From Allium sativum (lineage: Eukaryota > Streptophyta > Magnoliopsida > Asparagales > Amaryllidaceae): DNA of 64,000 nt. The notes under the pieces were generated by a model, which made no database searches, had not been told where the DNA came from, and saw only the letters and a list, made by a program, of their open reading frames with translations. The position numbers and the translations under genes were made by a program. The DNA is taken from the NCBI GenBank assembly GCA_030737875.1, contig CM060909.1, positions 395,789,565 to 395,853,564 on the forward strand, in the 5' to 3' direction. This document shows positions 46,059 to 58,587 of the stretch, one piece after another (positions within the stretch are counted from its first letter, which is position 1; each line of letters starts with the position of its first letter).

Positions 46059-48952
46059 ACTTCCGAATTTATCTTGTTGATAATGCCAAGCCAATTTCAT
46101 TGCCCGTTAGGCACATGGCCCCATGAGAAAGAAGAGAGCTCAGTAAAAAAATTAATGAGTTTCTTGAGAAAAATTTCATAAGACGAAGCATTTATGAATG
46201 GGGTGCTCCGGTGGTATTCGCTACTAAGGCAGATGGATCGCTTCGTCTGTGCGTAGATTATCGTGAGTTAAACAAGCTGACAAAGAAGAATAGGCACCCA
46301 CTACCAAGAATCGATGATCTTTTTGACCAGCTTGTGGGAGCATTTGTTTTCTCTCAACTCGATCTAGCCACAGGATTCCATCAGCTCAGAGTGGCTGAGG
46401 ATAGCATTGACAAAACTGCGTTTAGGACTCCAGATGGGTTCTTGGAATGGCTCGTCATGCCGTTTGGATTAACGAATGCTCCCGCGTACTTTGTATATTT
46501 GATGAGTAGGGTGTTTCGGGTGTTCCTTAACAAGTTTGTGGTAGTTTTCATGGATGATATTTTGATCTTCTCAAAAGATGAAGAAGAGCATGCTAGACAT
46601 CTCAAGGAAGTCATGGAGACGCTTAGAGCACATCAGTTAAAGGCTAAGTTTTCCAAATGCCATTTTTGGAGGAAGGAAGTTCGGTTCCTTGGGCATGTAG
46701 TTTCTAAGCAAGGCATAGCCTTGGACCCCGCAAAGGTAGTTGCGGTACAGGACTGGAAAATTCCTAAGAATGCAATAGAGGTGAGGAGCTTTCTCGGTTT
46801 GGCGGGCTACTACAGGAAGTTCATTAAGGACTTCGCTAAGATTTCATCCCCTCTTACTAAGTTAGCAAAGAAGAACCTAGCTTTTGTATGGGACATAGAA
46901 TGTGACGCTGCTTTTCAGAGACTTAAGAATGCCCTCACCACAACTCCAATTTTGGCATTACCCGATGGAGGTAAGATGTTTACGGTGTACATGGATGCGT
47001 GTGGCACGGGGTTAGACGCTGCCCTAATGCAAGAAGGAAGAGTAATATGCTACGGGTGCAAACAAGTTAAAGTCCATGAGAAAAACTATTCCACGCATGA
47101 CTTGGAGTTGGCCGCGATTGTTTTTGCACTTAAAGCTTGCCGCTATTATCTTCTACGGGATAGGTTCGAGCTGTATACCAACCACAAATCACTTAAGTAC
47201 CTCTTCTCACAGAAAGACTTGAATCTGAGACAACAGCGGTGGATGGAGTTCTTGGCATCATATGACATCGATATAGCTTATACCCCTGGCAAGGGTAATG
47301 TAGTGGCGGACGCGCTAAGTAGAAAAAGGTTGACTTTGAGCCCCTTGTTTGTTGAAAGGAAAAGCCTTGAGTTTATAGCAACCTTTGATTTTACACCTAA
47401 TGTTGAGTCATTGACTGCTACGTTTGCATCTCTTGAGTTAAGACCTACACTTCTAGATCAAGTAGGGACTTCACAGAAGGAAAACCCAGAAATAGTCGAA
47501 ATCAAGGACAAGCTGATTAGGGATGAGACGTCAAGTCACCTCAGTAGGTATGCCATAGATGACAAGGGATGGCTAAGGCGCGATGGAAGACTATGTGTCC
47601 CACAAGTGGGAGACATAGTAAGGAAAGTTCTTGAAGAGGCGCATCACTCGAAGATGACTATACATCCCGGAGGGGATAAGATGTATAGGGATATGAAAAG
47701 CATTTTCTTTTGGGCTGAAATGAAAAAGGACGTGACAGAGTTCATTTCGAAGTGCATGGTGTGCCAACAAGTAAAGGCCAAGTCGAAGAAGCCTGGTGGG
47801 CTATTACATCCTTTGGAGGTTCCGCAATGGAAATGGGAGAGTATCTCGATAGATTTCGTGAATGGACTGCCTAGGTCAAGGAAGGGAAATACTAGCATAT
47901 GGGTCGTAGTTGATAGACTCACGAAAAGTGCTCACTTCATTCCGGTGAAAAGCAAGAGGACCGCATCAGGGCTAGCGTCTATTTACCTTCGAGAGATAGT
48001 ACGATTGCATGGAGTTCCTTCTAGTATAGTTAGTGATCGTGACTCGATTTTCACTAGCCTGTTCTGGAATAGTCTGCAAGAAGCAATGGGAACACGACTG
48101 AACTTGAGCACCGCCTATCACCCACAGACGGATGGACAAACCAAAAAGGTAAATAGGGTACTAGAAGATCTCCCGAGGCTATGTATTCTTGACTTTGGTG
48201 GTACTTGGGAAGACCATCTTCCTCTCGTGGAGTTTGCATATAACAATAGTTACCAGGCTAGCATCGGAATGGCACTGTTCGAAGCCCTGTATGGAAGACC
48301 GTGCAAGTCGCCAACTTGTTAGTGGGAGACGACAGACAAACTTATACTTGGGCCCGACATGATAAGGGACACTTCTGAGAAGATTGAGTTGATACGAAGA
48401 CGGATGAAAACGGCCCAAGATAGGCAGAAATCTTATGCGGACCAGAGGAGGACAGACCTAGAGTTCGAAGTCGGAGATATGGTCTTTGTAAAAGTCTCTC
48501 CGTTACGCAATATAGTTCGTTTTGGAGCAGTTGGAAAGCTAGCACCAAGGTTCGTAGGACCGTTCCCTATCACTGAGAGAATTGGACGGATGGCCTATAA
48601 GGTAGACTTACCCGAGAAGCTGGCTGGGTTGCACAATGTCTTTCACGTCTCGCATCTCCGGAAGTGCTTGCATGAGTCAGCCAAAGTGGTTGAGCCAAGT
48701 ATCCTTGAAGACGTAGAAGTGGAAAAAGAAGCAACATTGAGGCGAGTTCCGATTCGTATCTTAGGAACGGAGATTAAGAAGCTCAGGAATCGAGAAGTCA
48801 AGCTAGTTAAAGTGTAGTGGAGTGAAGCCCAAGAAGACGCAACTTGGGAAACCGAAGAGAAGATACGCGCGCTTTACCCATTTCTTTTTGAGGGTACATT
48901 CTCGATCTCTTTTTCCTATAAACTTGAAAACCTTTTCGTATCATGCTTCTAA
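46059..48952 (+). pseudogene. Tekay-A pol: RT, RNase H, integrase, chromodomain-like end
   Basis: The longest open block is 46211-48322 (703 codons). Reverse transcriptase: [25 protein letters not shown] (about 46547). RNase [17 protein letters not shown] (about 46987). Integrase: zinc finger H-H-C-C intact ([20 protein letters not shown]), then IDFVNGLP and [11 protein letters not shown]. The position of the catalytic Glu in the DDE triad is Lys (DGQTKKVNR; codon 48143-48145), compatible with a G-to-A change. The C-terminus (LHNVFHVSHLRKCL, PIRILGTEIKKLRNREVKLV, then ATWETEEK) is the chromodomain-like end of Tekay elements. Stops at 46124, 48320 and 48815 break it. Confidence 0.9.
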
Positions 48953-49503
48953 TATCTACGTTTGTCTTGTTATCTTCTCGATCTTATCTTGAGAACCTTA
49001 GGTAGAACCATATGGATGTAAACATGTGATTGAAACATGTTATGGTTGATGTTTGCAGATGGTTGCAAGTGGTTGCTAGTGGATGCATGACACACATTAG
49101 GCACAAGATCGGCTCAGTCACATTTTCATGTTGCATATGCATGAGTGCTTATACTTGTACATGGATTGAACTTGTTATGCTATCACTTGGATGTTGCATA
49201 TGGATGAATGTTTGTGCACTCATGTAGAGATTATAAACTATGCTAGGAATTTGCATACATGTTGGATTCATTACACTAACATATTTTGCATTAAGGAGGT
49301 TTATTGAATCAGTAACCGCCTGATCTTTTGCATTAGATAAGCACATATACACACACTTTCTGCATATGTTCATACAACACTAGAAATCTTTTAAGGACAA
49401 CGGTTTCCTGTGGATGATGCTTTGAGTAGATGGATGATGGATGGTAGGACACATCCTCCCTAACTTAGAGATTTCGGGGACGAAATCCTTTAAGGGGGGA
49501 GAA
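48953..49503 (+). other. Tekay-A 3' untranslated region and polypurine tract
   Basis: Non-coding DNA with repeated GTTGCATATGCATGAGTG-like words. It ends with TTTCGGGGACGAAATCCTTT and the purine tract AAGGGGGGAGAA beside the 3' LTR. Tekay-B has the matching arrangement on the minus strand at 57591-57640. Confidence 0.75.
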
Positions 49504-52290
49504 TGTAACAACCCGTGTGTTTATAACGTGTAATAACCATAAATCAAGGCAAAATTAATTTTTAAAATAAGAATCAAGGGAAATGGGTTGCGCCAATGCG
49601 TTCGTCTCGAAATTCTGCTTGGAAAAGAGTCCGAGTTTTTGAAAATCGCAGTCCGTATGACCAAGTTATGACCTTTCGAAGTTTTCAGAAGTTTTCAAGT
49701 TCAAAACAGCTCAATTCGAATTCAAAATTCGAATTTCAAACCTCAGAATGGATTGGGTGGGAAATTTCCCGCCCAGGACTAGGTCGACCTGGGGGTCGAC
49801 TATGTAGTCAGCCTGCCCAGGACCAGGTCGACCATAGTGTCGACCTGGGGGTCGACCTGGTGGCCGAGTCCACTTTTGAAGATGGATTCATTTTGATGTT
49901 CCTGGCCTCGTTTCTGTCCACATTCGTTGACCTGACCCTATAAATACAGCCCCTAACACCAGTATCTCTACACAAAATTCTTTCTGACCATATGCTGCTC
50001 TGATTCTAATTGAAAAGTTTGAGAAAGGGACTGCTTCTTCTACGTTGAGATTGCGTTAAGAGAATTGCTGATTTGGGGATTTCTATTAGGACCCGACTAA
50101 GCATATAGAGATTCAACTATCGACTCTCTTTTTCTAATTCTCGAACCACGATCTGTAAGCCCCAGTTATTTTTAGATTTAAACTGTAAATGTAATATGAA
50201 TATGATATAAATTGAAATTGGACCTATATATGATGACTATTTTACATCCATTCTTGTTCATCTTGGATCTTGACTCTTGGATATTATTATGACATTGATT
50301 TGGGGCCTATTCATGTTGTAAATCAAAAAGAAAAACCCCTCATATTATCATGTTGAACCTGCTATTAGTCACAAGTTTATGACTATCACCTTATGTCAAT
50401 CGTTACCATGAATATGCTATCATCTTATGTCAATCGTTACTATGACTATACCATCACCTTGTGACAAATGTTATCTTGACTAGTACCTTATTTTGTTAGA
50501 TTTGGAATCTTTATGTTAAATTCCAATATTCCATATGCCAGTAATGTTATAATCCTTTATCTCAAGTCATACCATGCTATGCTAGTAATCACTTTTGCCA
50601 CCTTATACCCGTCCCTTTTTATGTTATTCCCTAATTAGATTTATTTGTATCGATTCGAGCTTACGTGCGATGGGAATACGATTTGGGTAGACTAGGTAAA
50701 ACATGAATTAAATTTAAACTTGAACATGAACGTTGTTATGACTTAAACCTGAATATGGACATGAATTTGACACGATTTGACATGGAATATGACCTGAAAA
50801 CTGGACATGAATCTAGACATGAAAACTTGAACGTGGGCATGACAATTAGATAAACTTGAAAATGGCCAACTTGAGGTTGGGTTGAGTTTGAAGTGTAAAT
50901 CTGCACGGAACCGCCCAGCAAATCCAGTGGCTGCAAACAATAGGATCCAATGTGGGTAGTTGGTCATATCGCACGTAAAACCCGAGTTTAAACTATGTTG
51001 TGGTGTAAATCTGCCCGGAACCGCCCGGCAAATCCAGTAACCACAACAGTTAGTCTAATGTAAGAGGTTGACGTGCACTAATGAATTAATGCCACATAAT
51101 AGAGTTAAGTCATGAACCACTTGAATATACTTAACCAACTCGACACGATGATTTGATAGGGTTAAGTCATGAACTGCTTGAACAAACTTAACCAACTTGA
51201 TACTTGATTTGGATAGGGTTAAGTCACGAATTTGAATGACAACACTTAACCTATTAGAAACCCTAGTTACGCGGTCCTTTTTAGAAGTAACCCACTTAGA
51301 TGTATCACGATACCCTGGGACTAGGCAGGGTAGGGAACGATTACTGGGCTGATTGTAAGCGACCAGAACGACGGCTGAGTAGGTGCGCCATTGTAGGTTC
51401 AGGCGGACTATGGTCGTGCACGTAGTCCGGAGTTGAAAAAGCAGGCATTGGGCACCCGTAGATTTACACTGTGCGTGCTTGATTCGTGTCGGTGGTTGGC
51501 ACCATAGGACTTGATACACCCTATGGTGGACCTAGCACAGGTAACAACATTTCAGGATAGGGCGGTATGACACAGACACATGACGAGCTAGGACTTATAG
51601 GGAGCCGATCGATTAGTAGATCGTACCGTAGGACCTCGTAATGGGTCACTTCATGATACTGGGCCAAGGGATCATTTCATGGTTAATACTTGGCATGGGT
51701 TAGAATACTAGTACAGTTGGTGCAGCGAACCTTGAATATGCGATGCTAGACTTGACTTATCTTGTTATCTTAATTATCCTACCAGTTCCGTTATCATCCT
51801 TATGTTTAATTCTAGTTTTCACATATCATGTTACCTTTACTAGTTTTCATACTGAAAGTCACTAGGGCTTACCAGTCTTTATGACTGACCCTTTTTCTTT
51901 TGCCTCTTTTTCTTTCGTTTCTTCCCCCCAGGTTCTCAGGGAGGAAACACTGACTCTTAGCTTGGATTTAGCTTGCTTTCTAACAGCTCATGTACGGTTT
52001 GGTCTTGGGCTATGCTATGGCTGCTTCTGCTATTTATGGGGAATAATTTACTTTTGTTTTAAGTTTATGCTTCTTTATTATGAACTTGATGTAATGGAAT
52101 AATTTGTATCTTGGATATATGAGCTTTTGACTCTTTTCTTGAAAATAATAAAAAGTTGGTTTTTAATTTCTACCGTTGCTTTATTTATGTTCTGCCTCGT
52201 GATATCTCTGTGCATGTTTACCTAGATAATACTCCACCAAAACTAGTGCATTCCCTTTGTGAGTGACCCTAGCGGAGGTGGGGTGTTACA
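49504..52290 (+). repeat. Tekay-A 3' LTR
   Basis: Starts TGTAAC and ends GTTACA. It repeats all landmarks of the 5' LTR: GTCGAC cluster 49782-49862, TATAAATA 49939, donor-like 50155, hairpin modules 50871-50962 and 50981-51071, GGTTAAGT hairpins about 51100-51253, acceptor-like AG at 51931 and AATAAA at 52147. Confidence 0.93.
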
Positions 52291-52295
52291 GGTAG

Positions 52296-52839
52296 CTTTT
52301 GAACTATAGGATTTATTCAATAAAATGGGAGGATTTTAAGAAAATAAAATAAAAAATGTTTTAAATCGGTTTTCTTATAGTTTAGTTAAGAAATATCATA
52401 CTTAAATCAGTTTTCTAAAAAAAATAGGAATGAATTTAACAATGATAAATACAATATTGAAATCCATTAGTTTTATTATTTGGAAATGAATTTAATAAGA
52501 GCATGTATTCTGCCAAATTTGTTTTTCTTTAAAAAAATTGAAAATATTTCAACCATAGAAATACTATACTGATTAGACAGAAGACGGTGTGTAGAAAAGA
52601 AGTGAAGTATTATTGGGATATGACATTGTGGTGTGTAAAACCTTTAATCCTAAAATATTTTACTTTATTTTTATTTTTGAATAGGAATCACTTGGATTCA
52701 ACCAGTGCGCAAATGAGAAGTGTAGCGAAGCGCTGTCGAAATTTGATAGAAGTGTGGTAAGTGTGAAGCTTTAATCTCAACAGACTTTACACTAACATAT
52801 GCATGTGTTATCAAAATGACTAGCATATATTTTTGAATT
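52296..52839 (+). other. CACTA-2 5' region of tnp2
   Basis: AT-rich non-coding DNA between the Tekay-A insertion and the tnp2 relic. An exon-like piece may lie at 52685-52770 with a GTAAGT donor at 52757, but it is not confirmed. Confidence 0.35.
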
Positions 52840-54362
52840 AGGAAAATTGTTCAATTATTATGTTGACCAAAGTTGGATGTATGAAGCTAGAACTGGAATA
52901 AAAGTTTCGGTGAAAGCACATTTGTACAATGGTGTAAACGAATTTATTAGATTTGAAGTATCTAATAATAGAAATTACGAGGATCTTCGTTGTTCATGTA
53001 CTAGGTGCAAACTGATGAGGTTTTGGAAACTAGACACTGCTAAAGTATACTAGTATAAATATGGTTTTTTGCCAAATTAATATTTAGGGATCGTCGTGGA
53101 GAACTTATTGCACCTATAGTAAATCCTGTGGTATCATAGGTCGAAGTAGTTACGAAAAATCCAATAAAAGATATAGTGGAAGATGCAGCACAGTCAATGT
53201 TCCTACAGGTCAGGTTGACGATGATTGCATCGATATTGAAGAAGAAGCGAATGCGGGTGCGAGAAAATATATGATTTATTGGCTTCAGCTAAGAGTCCGT
53301 TGTGGAATGGTTGTACAACTAAAACAGAATTATCGTTAACCACTTAATACATCACTATGACATCAAAATTCAACGTTACAGATGCTGAATTTACAACAGT
53401 TGTTCAAGCTGCAAAAAGATATACGCCTTCCAATAATCTACTGTGTGATAGTCATTACAAAGTGAAAACACCAATATCGGCGTTCGGTATGTCGTACCAG
53501 AAAATAGATACTCGTATAAGAGGTTGCATGTTGCATTGGAAAGATGATATTAATCTTAGGAACTGCAAAATATGTGGTGAGGAAAGGTACAAACCTTGAA
53601 AAAAAAGGAAAGGAAGTTCTATACAAGAGAACGCATTATTTACCCATCATCCCTAGACTACAAAAGTTATATGCATGCTCAGTCGCTGCATGTCACGATG
53701 GCATGGTGTGAGAACACTAGAAGAAAGAATTTTGACACATCCATCGATTCGAGAAGCATGGAAACATTTTGATGGAACATATCCTACATTTGCCGCAGAG
53801 AGCCGTAGCCTCATACTTGGTTTATGTACGGATGGGTTTTCACATTCTCTCGGTTTGGTAGTAAATATTCATTTTGGCCTATTATCGTTACTCCTTATAA
53901 TTTACCTCCTTGGATGTGTTTGAAAACTCCATATATGTTTCTCACTATTGGTATTCCTGGCCTTTTTGATCGAACGCAAGACATCAATATTTATCTACAA
54001 CCATCAATAGAAGAGAAAGCACTATATGGTATAAAGGGGTTGAAACATATGACATTTCAAAAAAAAGAATTTTCGTATGTTCGCTTCTTTGTTATGGACT
54101 ATTAGTGATTTTCTTGCATACGAGATGCTTTCAGGTTGGAGTATGGCCGATGGTCTAGCTTGTCCTTGTTGCATGGAAGAAACACGAGTTTTTTCCTTAC
54201 GATATGGGAGGAAAATTTATTGGTTTTATTATCATCGTTTCTTTCCGCATCCCAATCATATGTTTCAAAGAGGAAAAAAATATCAAACCTAACAGAGAAG
54301 AGAATATGCATGCACCAAAAATTTGGTCACGTGATGAAATATATGAAATTGTAAAGGAGTAT
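52840..54362 (+). pseudogene. tnp2 transposase relic of CACTA-2
   Basis: Parallel in order and motif to the CACTA-1 gene. The transposase-associated domain (MFNYYVDQSWMYEARTG, RCSCTRCKLM) begins at 52847. Next come the linker (NLLCDSHYKVKTPIS, 53440), the zinc-like CKICGEERYKP (about 53566), KHFDGTYPTFAAESRSLILG (53762) and LCTDGFSHSLG. The Transposase_21 core follows (TPYMFLTIGIPG, INIYLQPSIEE, LLWTISDFLAYEMLSGWSMA, ACPCCMEETRVFS). Frameshifts and stops are frequent. The gene is cut by the Tekay-B LTR at 54363. Confidence 0.78.
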
Positions 54363-57300
54363 TGTAACACCCCACTTCCATTAATATCACTCACAAAGGG
54401 AATGCATTACCTTTCATGGAGCATTTTAAGTGTGTATAGAACAAAAACTTAACAACAAGACATATATAAATAGTACTAAAACTTTAAAACTTTATTCATT
54501 GCAGCGGTAAACACATAAGTTTGATTACATCATCAAAAACCAGAGTCAAAGTACATAATATCCATCTTGACCAAATCAAAGTACATAAATTGAAAGACAT
54601 AATCCCCAATACAAAATAGCCTTAAATAAGAGAGGCTGAACTTTACTTCAGCGATCCAGGCAATCTTCTAAAAACAAGAAATAAAGTTGTCCAAAATCAA
54701 GCTCTACTGGTGCTAGTTCCAACCTGAGCACCTGGAGGGGGGGGGGAGGGGAAGTGAAGAAAAGAGGAGGAAACAAAGGGGGTCAGACATAAAGTCTGGC
54801 GAGTGCGATTACTTTAACAATACAATTACCAAAATAACCAGGCTAAGGCATAAGTTGGAAAATAAGGAAATGATTGTGAACAATTGAGTAAGACAGAGTA
54901 AACAAGGAAACAAGATAAACAAAGATAACGTTAAAGCACACCTAAACTACTATAAGATAATTGCTATACTACACCACCACTACGATACTGCACCACTACT
55001 AGTCACCTTAAGGTTGATCCCGCCTACAGAACTTAATAATGATAATGGTAGTTTCGTGCACCCCTAGTTGCCTTCATAGGTGCCGCCTGCCCCTATCTCC
55101 ACTAGGTATACCTACTACCCCCATGCGATCGGCTCCCTAACTCGTAAATACCCGTGCTGGCCCCAAAGTGGGGTGTATCACTCCGCAAAGTGGCAACCCC
55201 ACCAATGATGCACGGCTTATACCTACACGATGTAACAACGTCTTACCTACCAGCCCGGGTCCACACACGCATATGAACCTATTGGACTTGCGTTGCCACC
55301 GCTAACCCGGTTTGGCCTCTTACAGTCAAGCCCATTATGCGTGTCCCGTCCTCGACTTGGGTCGAGCCCATAAAGATACGTATGGGTTACTGGTTGAAAC
55401 GGGCCCCCATTACTTGATACAAGCTATCCACCTAAGCTTGGTCCCCTCTAGTACATACCACTTAACCCTCTTCTTATTCATGTTCACTTACATGTTTCAA
55501 TTTTGGTTAAGTGTTTCTAATCGTATTTCCAATGCCACCCAATGCACCCACTAAATTCCAAATGCCACCTAAGGCACCCACTTAACCCCCTCATGTCCCA
55601 CTACATGTTTATCTGGTTAAGTGTTTCTTAATTCATTAAGATCGTAACCTCATAAAGACCTCCCACATTAGACTGGCATTTGTGGCAGCTGGATTTGTCG
55701 GGCGGGTCCGGGCAGTCTTACACCACAAACGAGCCTAACCTCGTGTCTTTACAACTGTCACGTATTTAATTTATGCCTAAGACCTCCCACATTAGACTGG
55801 CATTTGTGACAGCTGGATTTGCCGGGCGGTTCCGGGCAGTCTAACCCCACAAAAGAGCCTAATCTCGTGTCTTAGACGATTAGTTACTCCTAATTAATCA
55901 TTCCCCAATTTGAATTAATTTCCCTATTCAAATTATCAATCAATTCCAAATTTATCTATGGCCATAATTGACTCAATTATGTCCATCTATTTATGGTATG
56001 TAAAATCATACCAATTTTCATCACAAATTAATTTTATGACATTTAAATCTTTTTAATATTATCACATTACCCCACGTTGTACGTTCGTTCGTTTAATGTA
56101 AAATATACGTTAGACTCGAATAGTCTAATTCATGAAATAAAGAGAAAACATCACAACATACATGTAGATAAAACTAGATCTAAACATAGGTGTGAACTTG
56201 CATATGTGAGTGATGTTCTACATCTAAAACTTGCATAGGCCAAAGTTACGACTTGCATAAAACTACATATGTCATAGATCCAAATCTAAAGGTGTAAACT
56301 TGTTTAGATAATGGTCACCAACTTGCATAAATCATGTATGTCATAGATCTACATCTAAAGGTGTAAACTTGCATAGGCAATAACCACAAACTTACATAAC
56401 ATGATTCATATTCCAAACTCATATATTTATATAAACTTGCATATGTGATTAATGCAACATAACAATGGTGTAAACTTACATCTAAACATGTAAACTAGCA
56501 TATAGAATTTAGCATATAACTCACACATGTCATAGCCTAACTTTAGATAAATTTTCACATAAACTAGATGTCATGAAAAATGTAAGGTTACATATAATTT
56601 TCCCCAACTTGCATATAATTCATGTCTAAATAAAAATCTAAACTTGCATACATACATATGATTTATCATATGAATCAACATAGCGAAACTAGCATATGAA
56701 CAACATGATGATTTGATTATACATAAGCCAATCATAGAATTACAACATAGATGGTAGCATCATAACTTTACAACATAGATGATAACATCACAACATAACA
56801 TCATAGAATTTACAACATATATGATAACATCACAATTTTACAACATAATTAAAACATGCGGTCAATAATTCACTTCATATCCATATAATCCACATCATAA
56901 CTTAATCCAGTTAAATTGCTAATTATTTTATTAAAGAAATCGAACTCACAACTCAAAGAAGGTTTTGAGTTCTGAATTCAGAGTTCTGAAGTTGTATTAG
57001 CTTTCCTTTGAAGAAGATTTGTTGTTAGAGTTGAATAGAATTGAATTTGATTAGCTGTTCTTCCTCTCTAATTGGTGGCGGCTACTCTAGGTTACAAGAT
57101 GACAGCATGACGGCCATTGTTTCAGTTTTTATTTTGATTTAGGGTTTGAGTCTACCCATGTTTATATAGAATTTTAATTTAATTATAGCCGTCGGATGAT
57201 CTTAGGGTTAATCAAAACCATTTTGTCGGGATAGGGTGACACCTCTGCCCTAATGACTCAGCAAGGAGTCACAACACAGATCAGACTGAACCAGAAAGCT

Positions 57301-57590
57301 GTGCAGGCCTGCTGCTCGGCCTGGGCGCACTTGGCAGGTGCGCCAGTGCAAATTTGTACTGGCGCACTTCCCGAGTGCGCCAGTGCAATTTTTTTTCTTG
57401 TTTTGCCACCTAACTTCGTTCGTCCATATCTCCTTCATCCGGTATCCGTTTCCCGCAAACTCGGACTCTATCTCAACCAGAATTCCGAAACGAACACAAT
57501 GGCGCAACCCATTTCCCTTAATTCTCACGTCTGAGATTAATTATTCTTTAATTGAGTTAATTCGATTATTCAAAAATCCGGGGTGTTGCA
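54363..57590 (-). repeat. Tekay-B 3' LTR (3.2 kb)
   Basis: Read on the minus strand it starts TGCAACACCCCGG and ends GGGTGTTACA. Landmarks in order: GGGAAATGGGTTGCGCCATT near 57515; four GTGCGCCA/TGGCGCAC repeats at about 57325-57385; TATATAAA at 57168; donor-like GTGAGT at 56949; hairpin modules at 55657-55742 and 55780-55865; two GGTTAAGT/ACTTAACC hairpins (55460-55630); a long C-rich acceptor-like tract ending at 54732; AATAAA at 54496. Confidence 0.88.
55657..55865 (-). ncRNA. Two structured RNA-like modules in Tekay-B LTR
   Basis: On the minus strand both units carry the TGCCCGGA...CCCG core. Their inner stems are TTTGTGG/CCACAAA and TTTGTG/CACAAA and the outer stem is ATTAGGCT/AGTCTAAT with one G-U pair. 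The pairing is kept while the bases differ from Tekay-A and the solo LTR. Confidence 0.5.
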
Positions 57591-58587
57591 TTCTCCCCTC
57601 ATTAAAGGATTTCGCCCCCGAAATCTCCAATTTAAGGAGAATGCATATCCTAACATCCAAACAACCATCTACTCGACCATCAAACACAGGCATCCATTGT
57701 CCTTATAAAATTCCTAATGATGTATGAACATATGCAAGAAGTGTGTGTATATGTTCTCTATCTAATGCAAAATCAGGCGGTCTACTGATTCAGTTGACCT
57801 CCTTAATGCAAACCATGATAGTGCCATGCGTCCATTACATATTCGAAAGAATCCTATTGATACATATTATTTCTACATGTGTGCACAACCATTCTCCAAA
57901 ATGCAGCATCCATATGATAGTACAACCATTATACATCCATTAACTTAAGCATGTACACACATTTTTATGCAATATGCAATATGAAGTGACTGAGCCGATC
58001 TAGTGCCTAAAGTGTGTGTATATGCATCCACGAGCAACCACTAGCAACTACTTGCATCCACATGCATCCATCATGCATAACATGTCTCAAACACATGTTT
58101 CAACCATAGGACTTCCCTATCTAAAGGTCAAAGATACTAGCGAGAGGACATACTAAAGATAAAACAAGTACAAGCTAAGCGATAAAGGAGAAATTAAAAG
58201 ACATACCCTCGAAAAGAAAAGGGTACAATAAACGCATCTTCTCTTCCGTCCCCCAAGTAGCGTTGCTCTCAGCATCTCCCCATTGCACTTTGACTAGCTT
58301 GACCTCTCGATTCCTTAACTTCTTAATCTCCGACCCAAGAATGCATGTAGGAGCTCGTCGAACCGTCGCATCACGCTCGATATCCACCTCTCTAAGCAAG
58401 CTCGGCTCCACCACTTCCGCGGTCTCATGCAAGCACTTCCTCAAATGTGATACATGGAATACATCGTGCACACCACTAAGTCTCTCGGGCAACTCCACTC
58501 TATACGCCATCTGTCCAATCCTCTCCTTAATAGGAAACGACCCTACGAACCTTGGTACTAACTTCCCAACGGACCCAAAGCGAACGA
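57591..58587 (-). pseudogene. Tekay-B pol C-terminus (chromodomain-like end) and 3' untranslated region
   Basis: The coding part is about 58587-58175: MAYRVELPERLSGVHDVFHV, SHLRKCLHETAEVVEPSLL, CILGSEIKKLRNREVKLVKV and WGTEEKMRLLYPFLF. It is the end of the integrase polyprotein, which in this lineage directs integration through chromatin binding. From 58174 down to 57640 is non-coding. The upstream part of the same frame is separated by the solo LTR and continues at 63185. Confidence 0.85.

Larger units (their letters stand above)
27463..52290 (+). mobile_element. Tekay-A: Ty3/gypsy chromovirus-type retrotransposon, split by Tat insertion
   Basis: LTRs of about 2.8 kb flank an internal region (44362-49503) encoding gag, protease, reverse transcriptase, RNase H, integrase and a chromodomain-like C-terminus. 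A primer-binding site TGGTATTAGAGC follows the 5' LTR and a purine tract AAGGGGGGAGAA precedes the 3' LTR. The flanks carry GGTAG (27458-27462 and 52291-52295). The 5' LTR is cut by the Tat element at 30170/44293. Long LTRs and the integrase C-terminus place it in the Tekay/Del lineage. Coding regions are broken. Confidence 0.93.
13847..54362 (+). mobile_element. CACTA-2: old CACTA element, split by later insertions (inferred)
   Basis: The start CACTATAGAAAGAT at 13847 resembles a CACTA terminus and is followed by the palindrome CCGGTATACCGG (13861-13872) and subterminal-like DNA. CACTA-1 interrupts it at 13938/26580 and Tekay-A at 27462/52291. Removing both places the remaining left flank directly before a plus-strand tnp2 relic at 52840-54362, at about the same distance from the terminus as in CACTA-1. 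Both elements have GAGGTATAAT followed by YTC in the leader upstream of tnp2 (26765 here, 26305 on the minus strand in CACTA-1). The right end is not in the window because Tekay-B cuts the gene at 54362. The tnp2 relic is solid; the left end is inference. Confidence 0.5.

Noticed and set aside
57250..57727. Overlapping ORFs on both strands at the Tekay-B LTR start
   Set aside because: They cross the LTR boundary and the palindrome cluster and show no domain.
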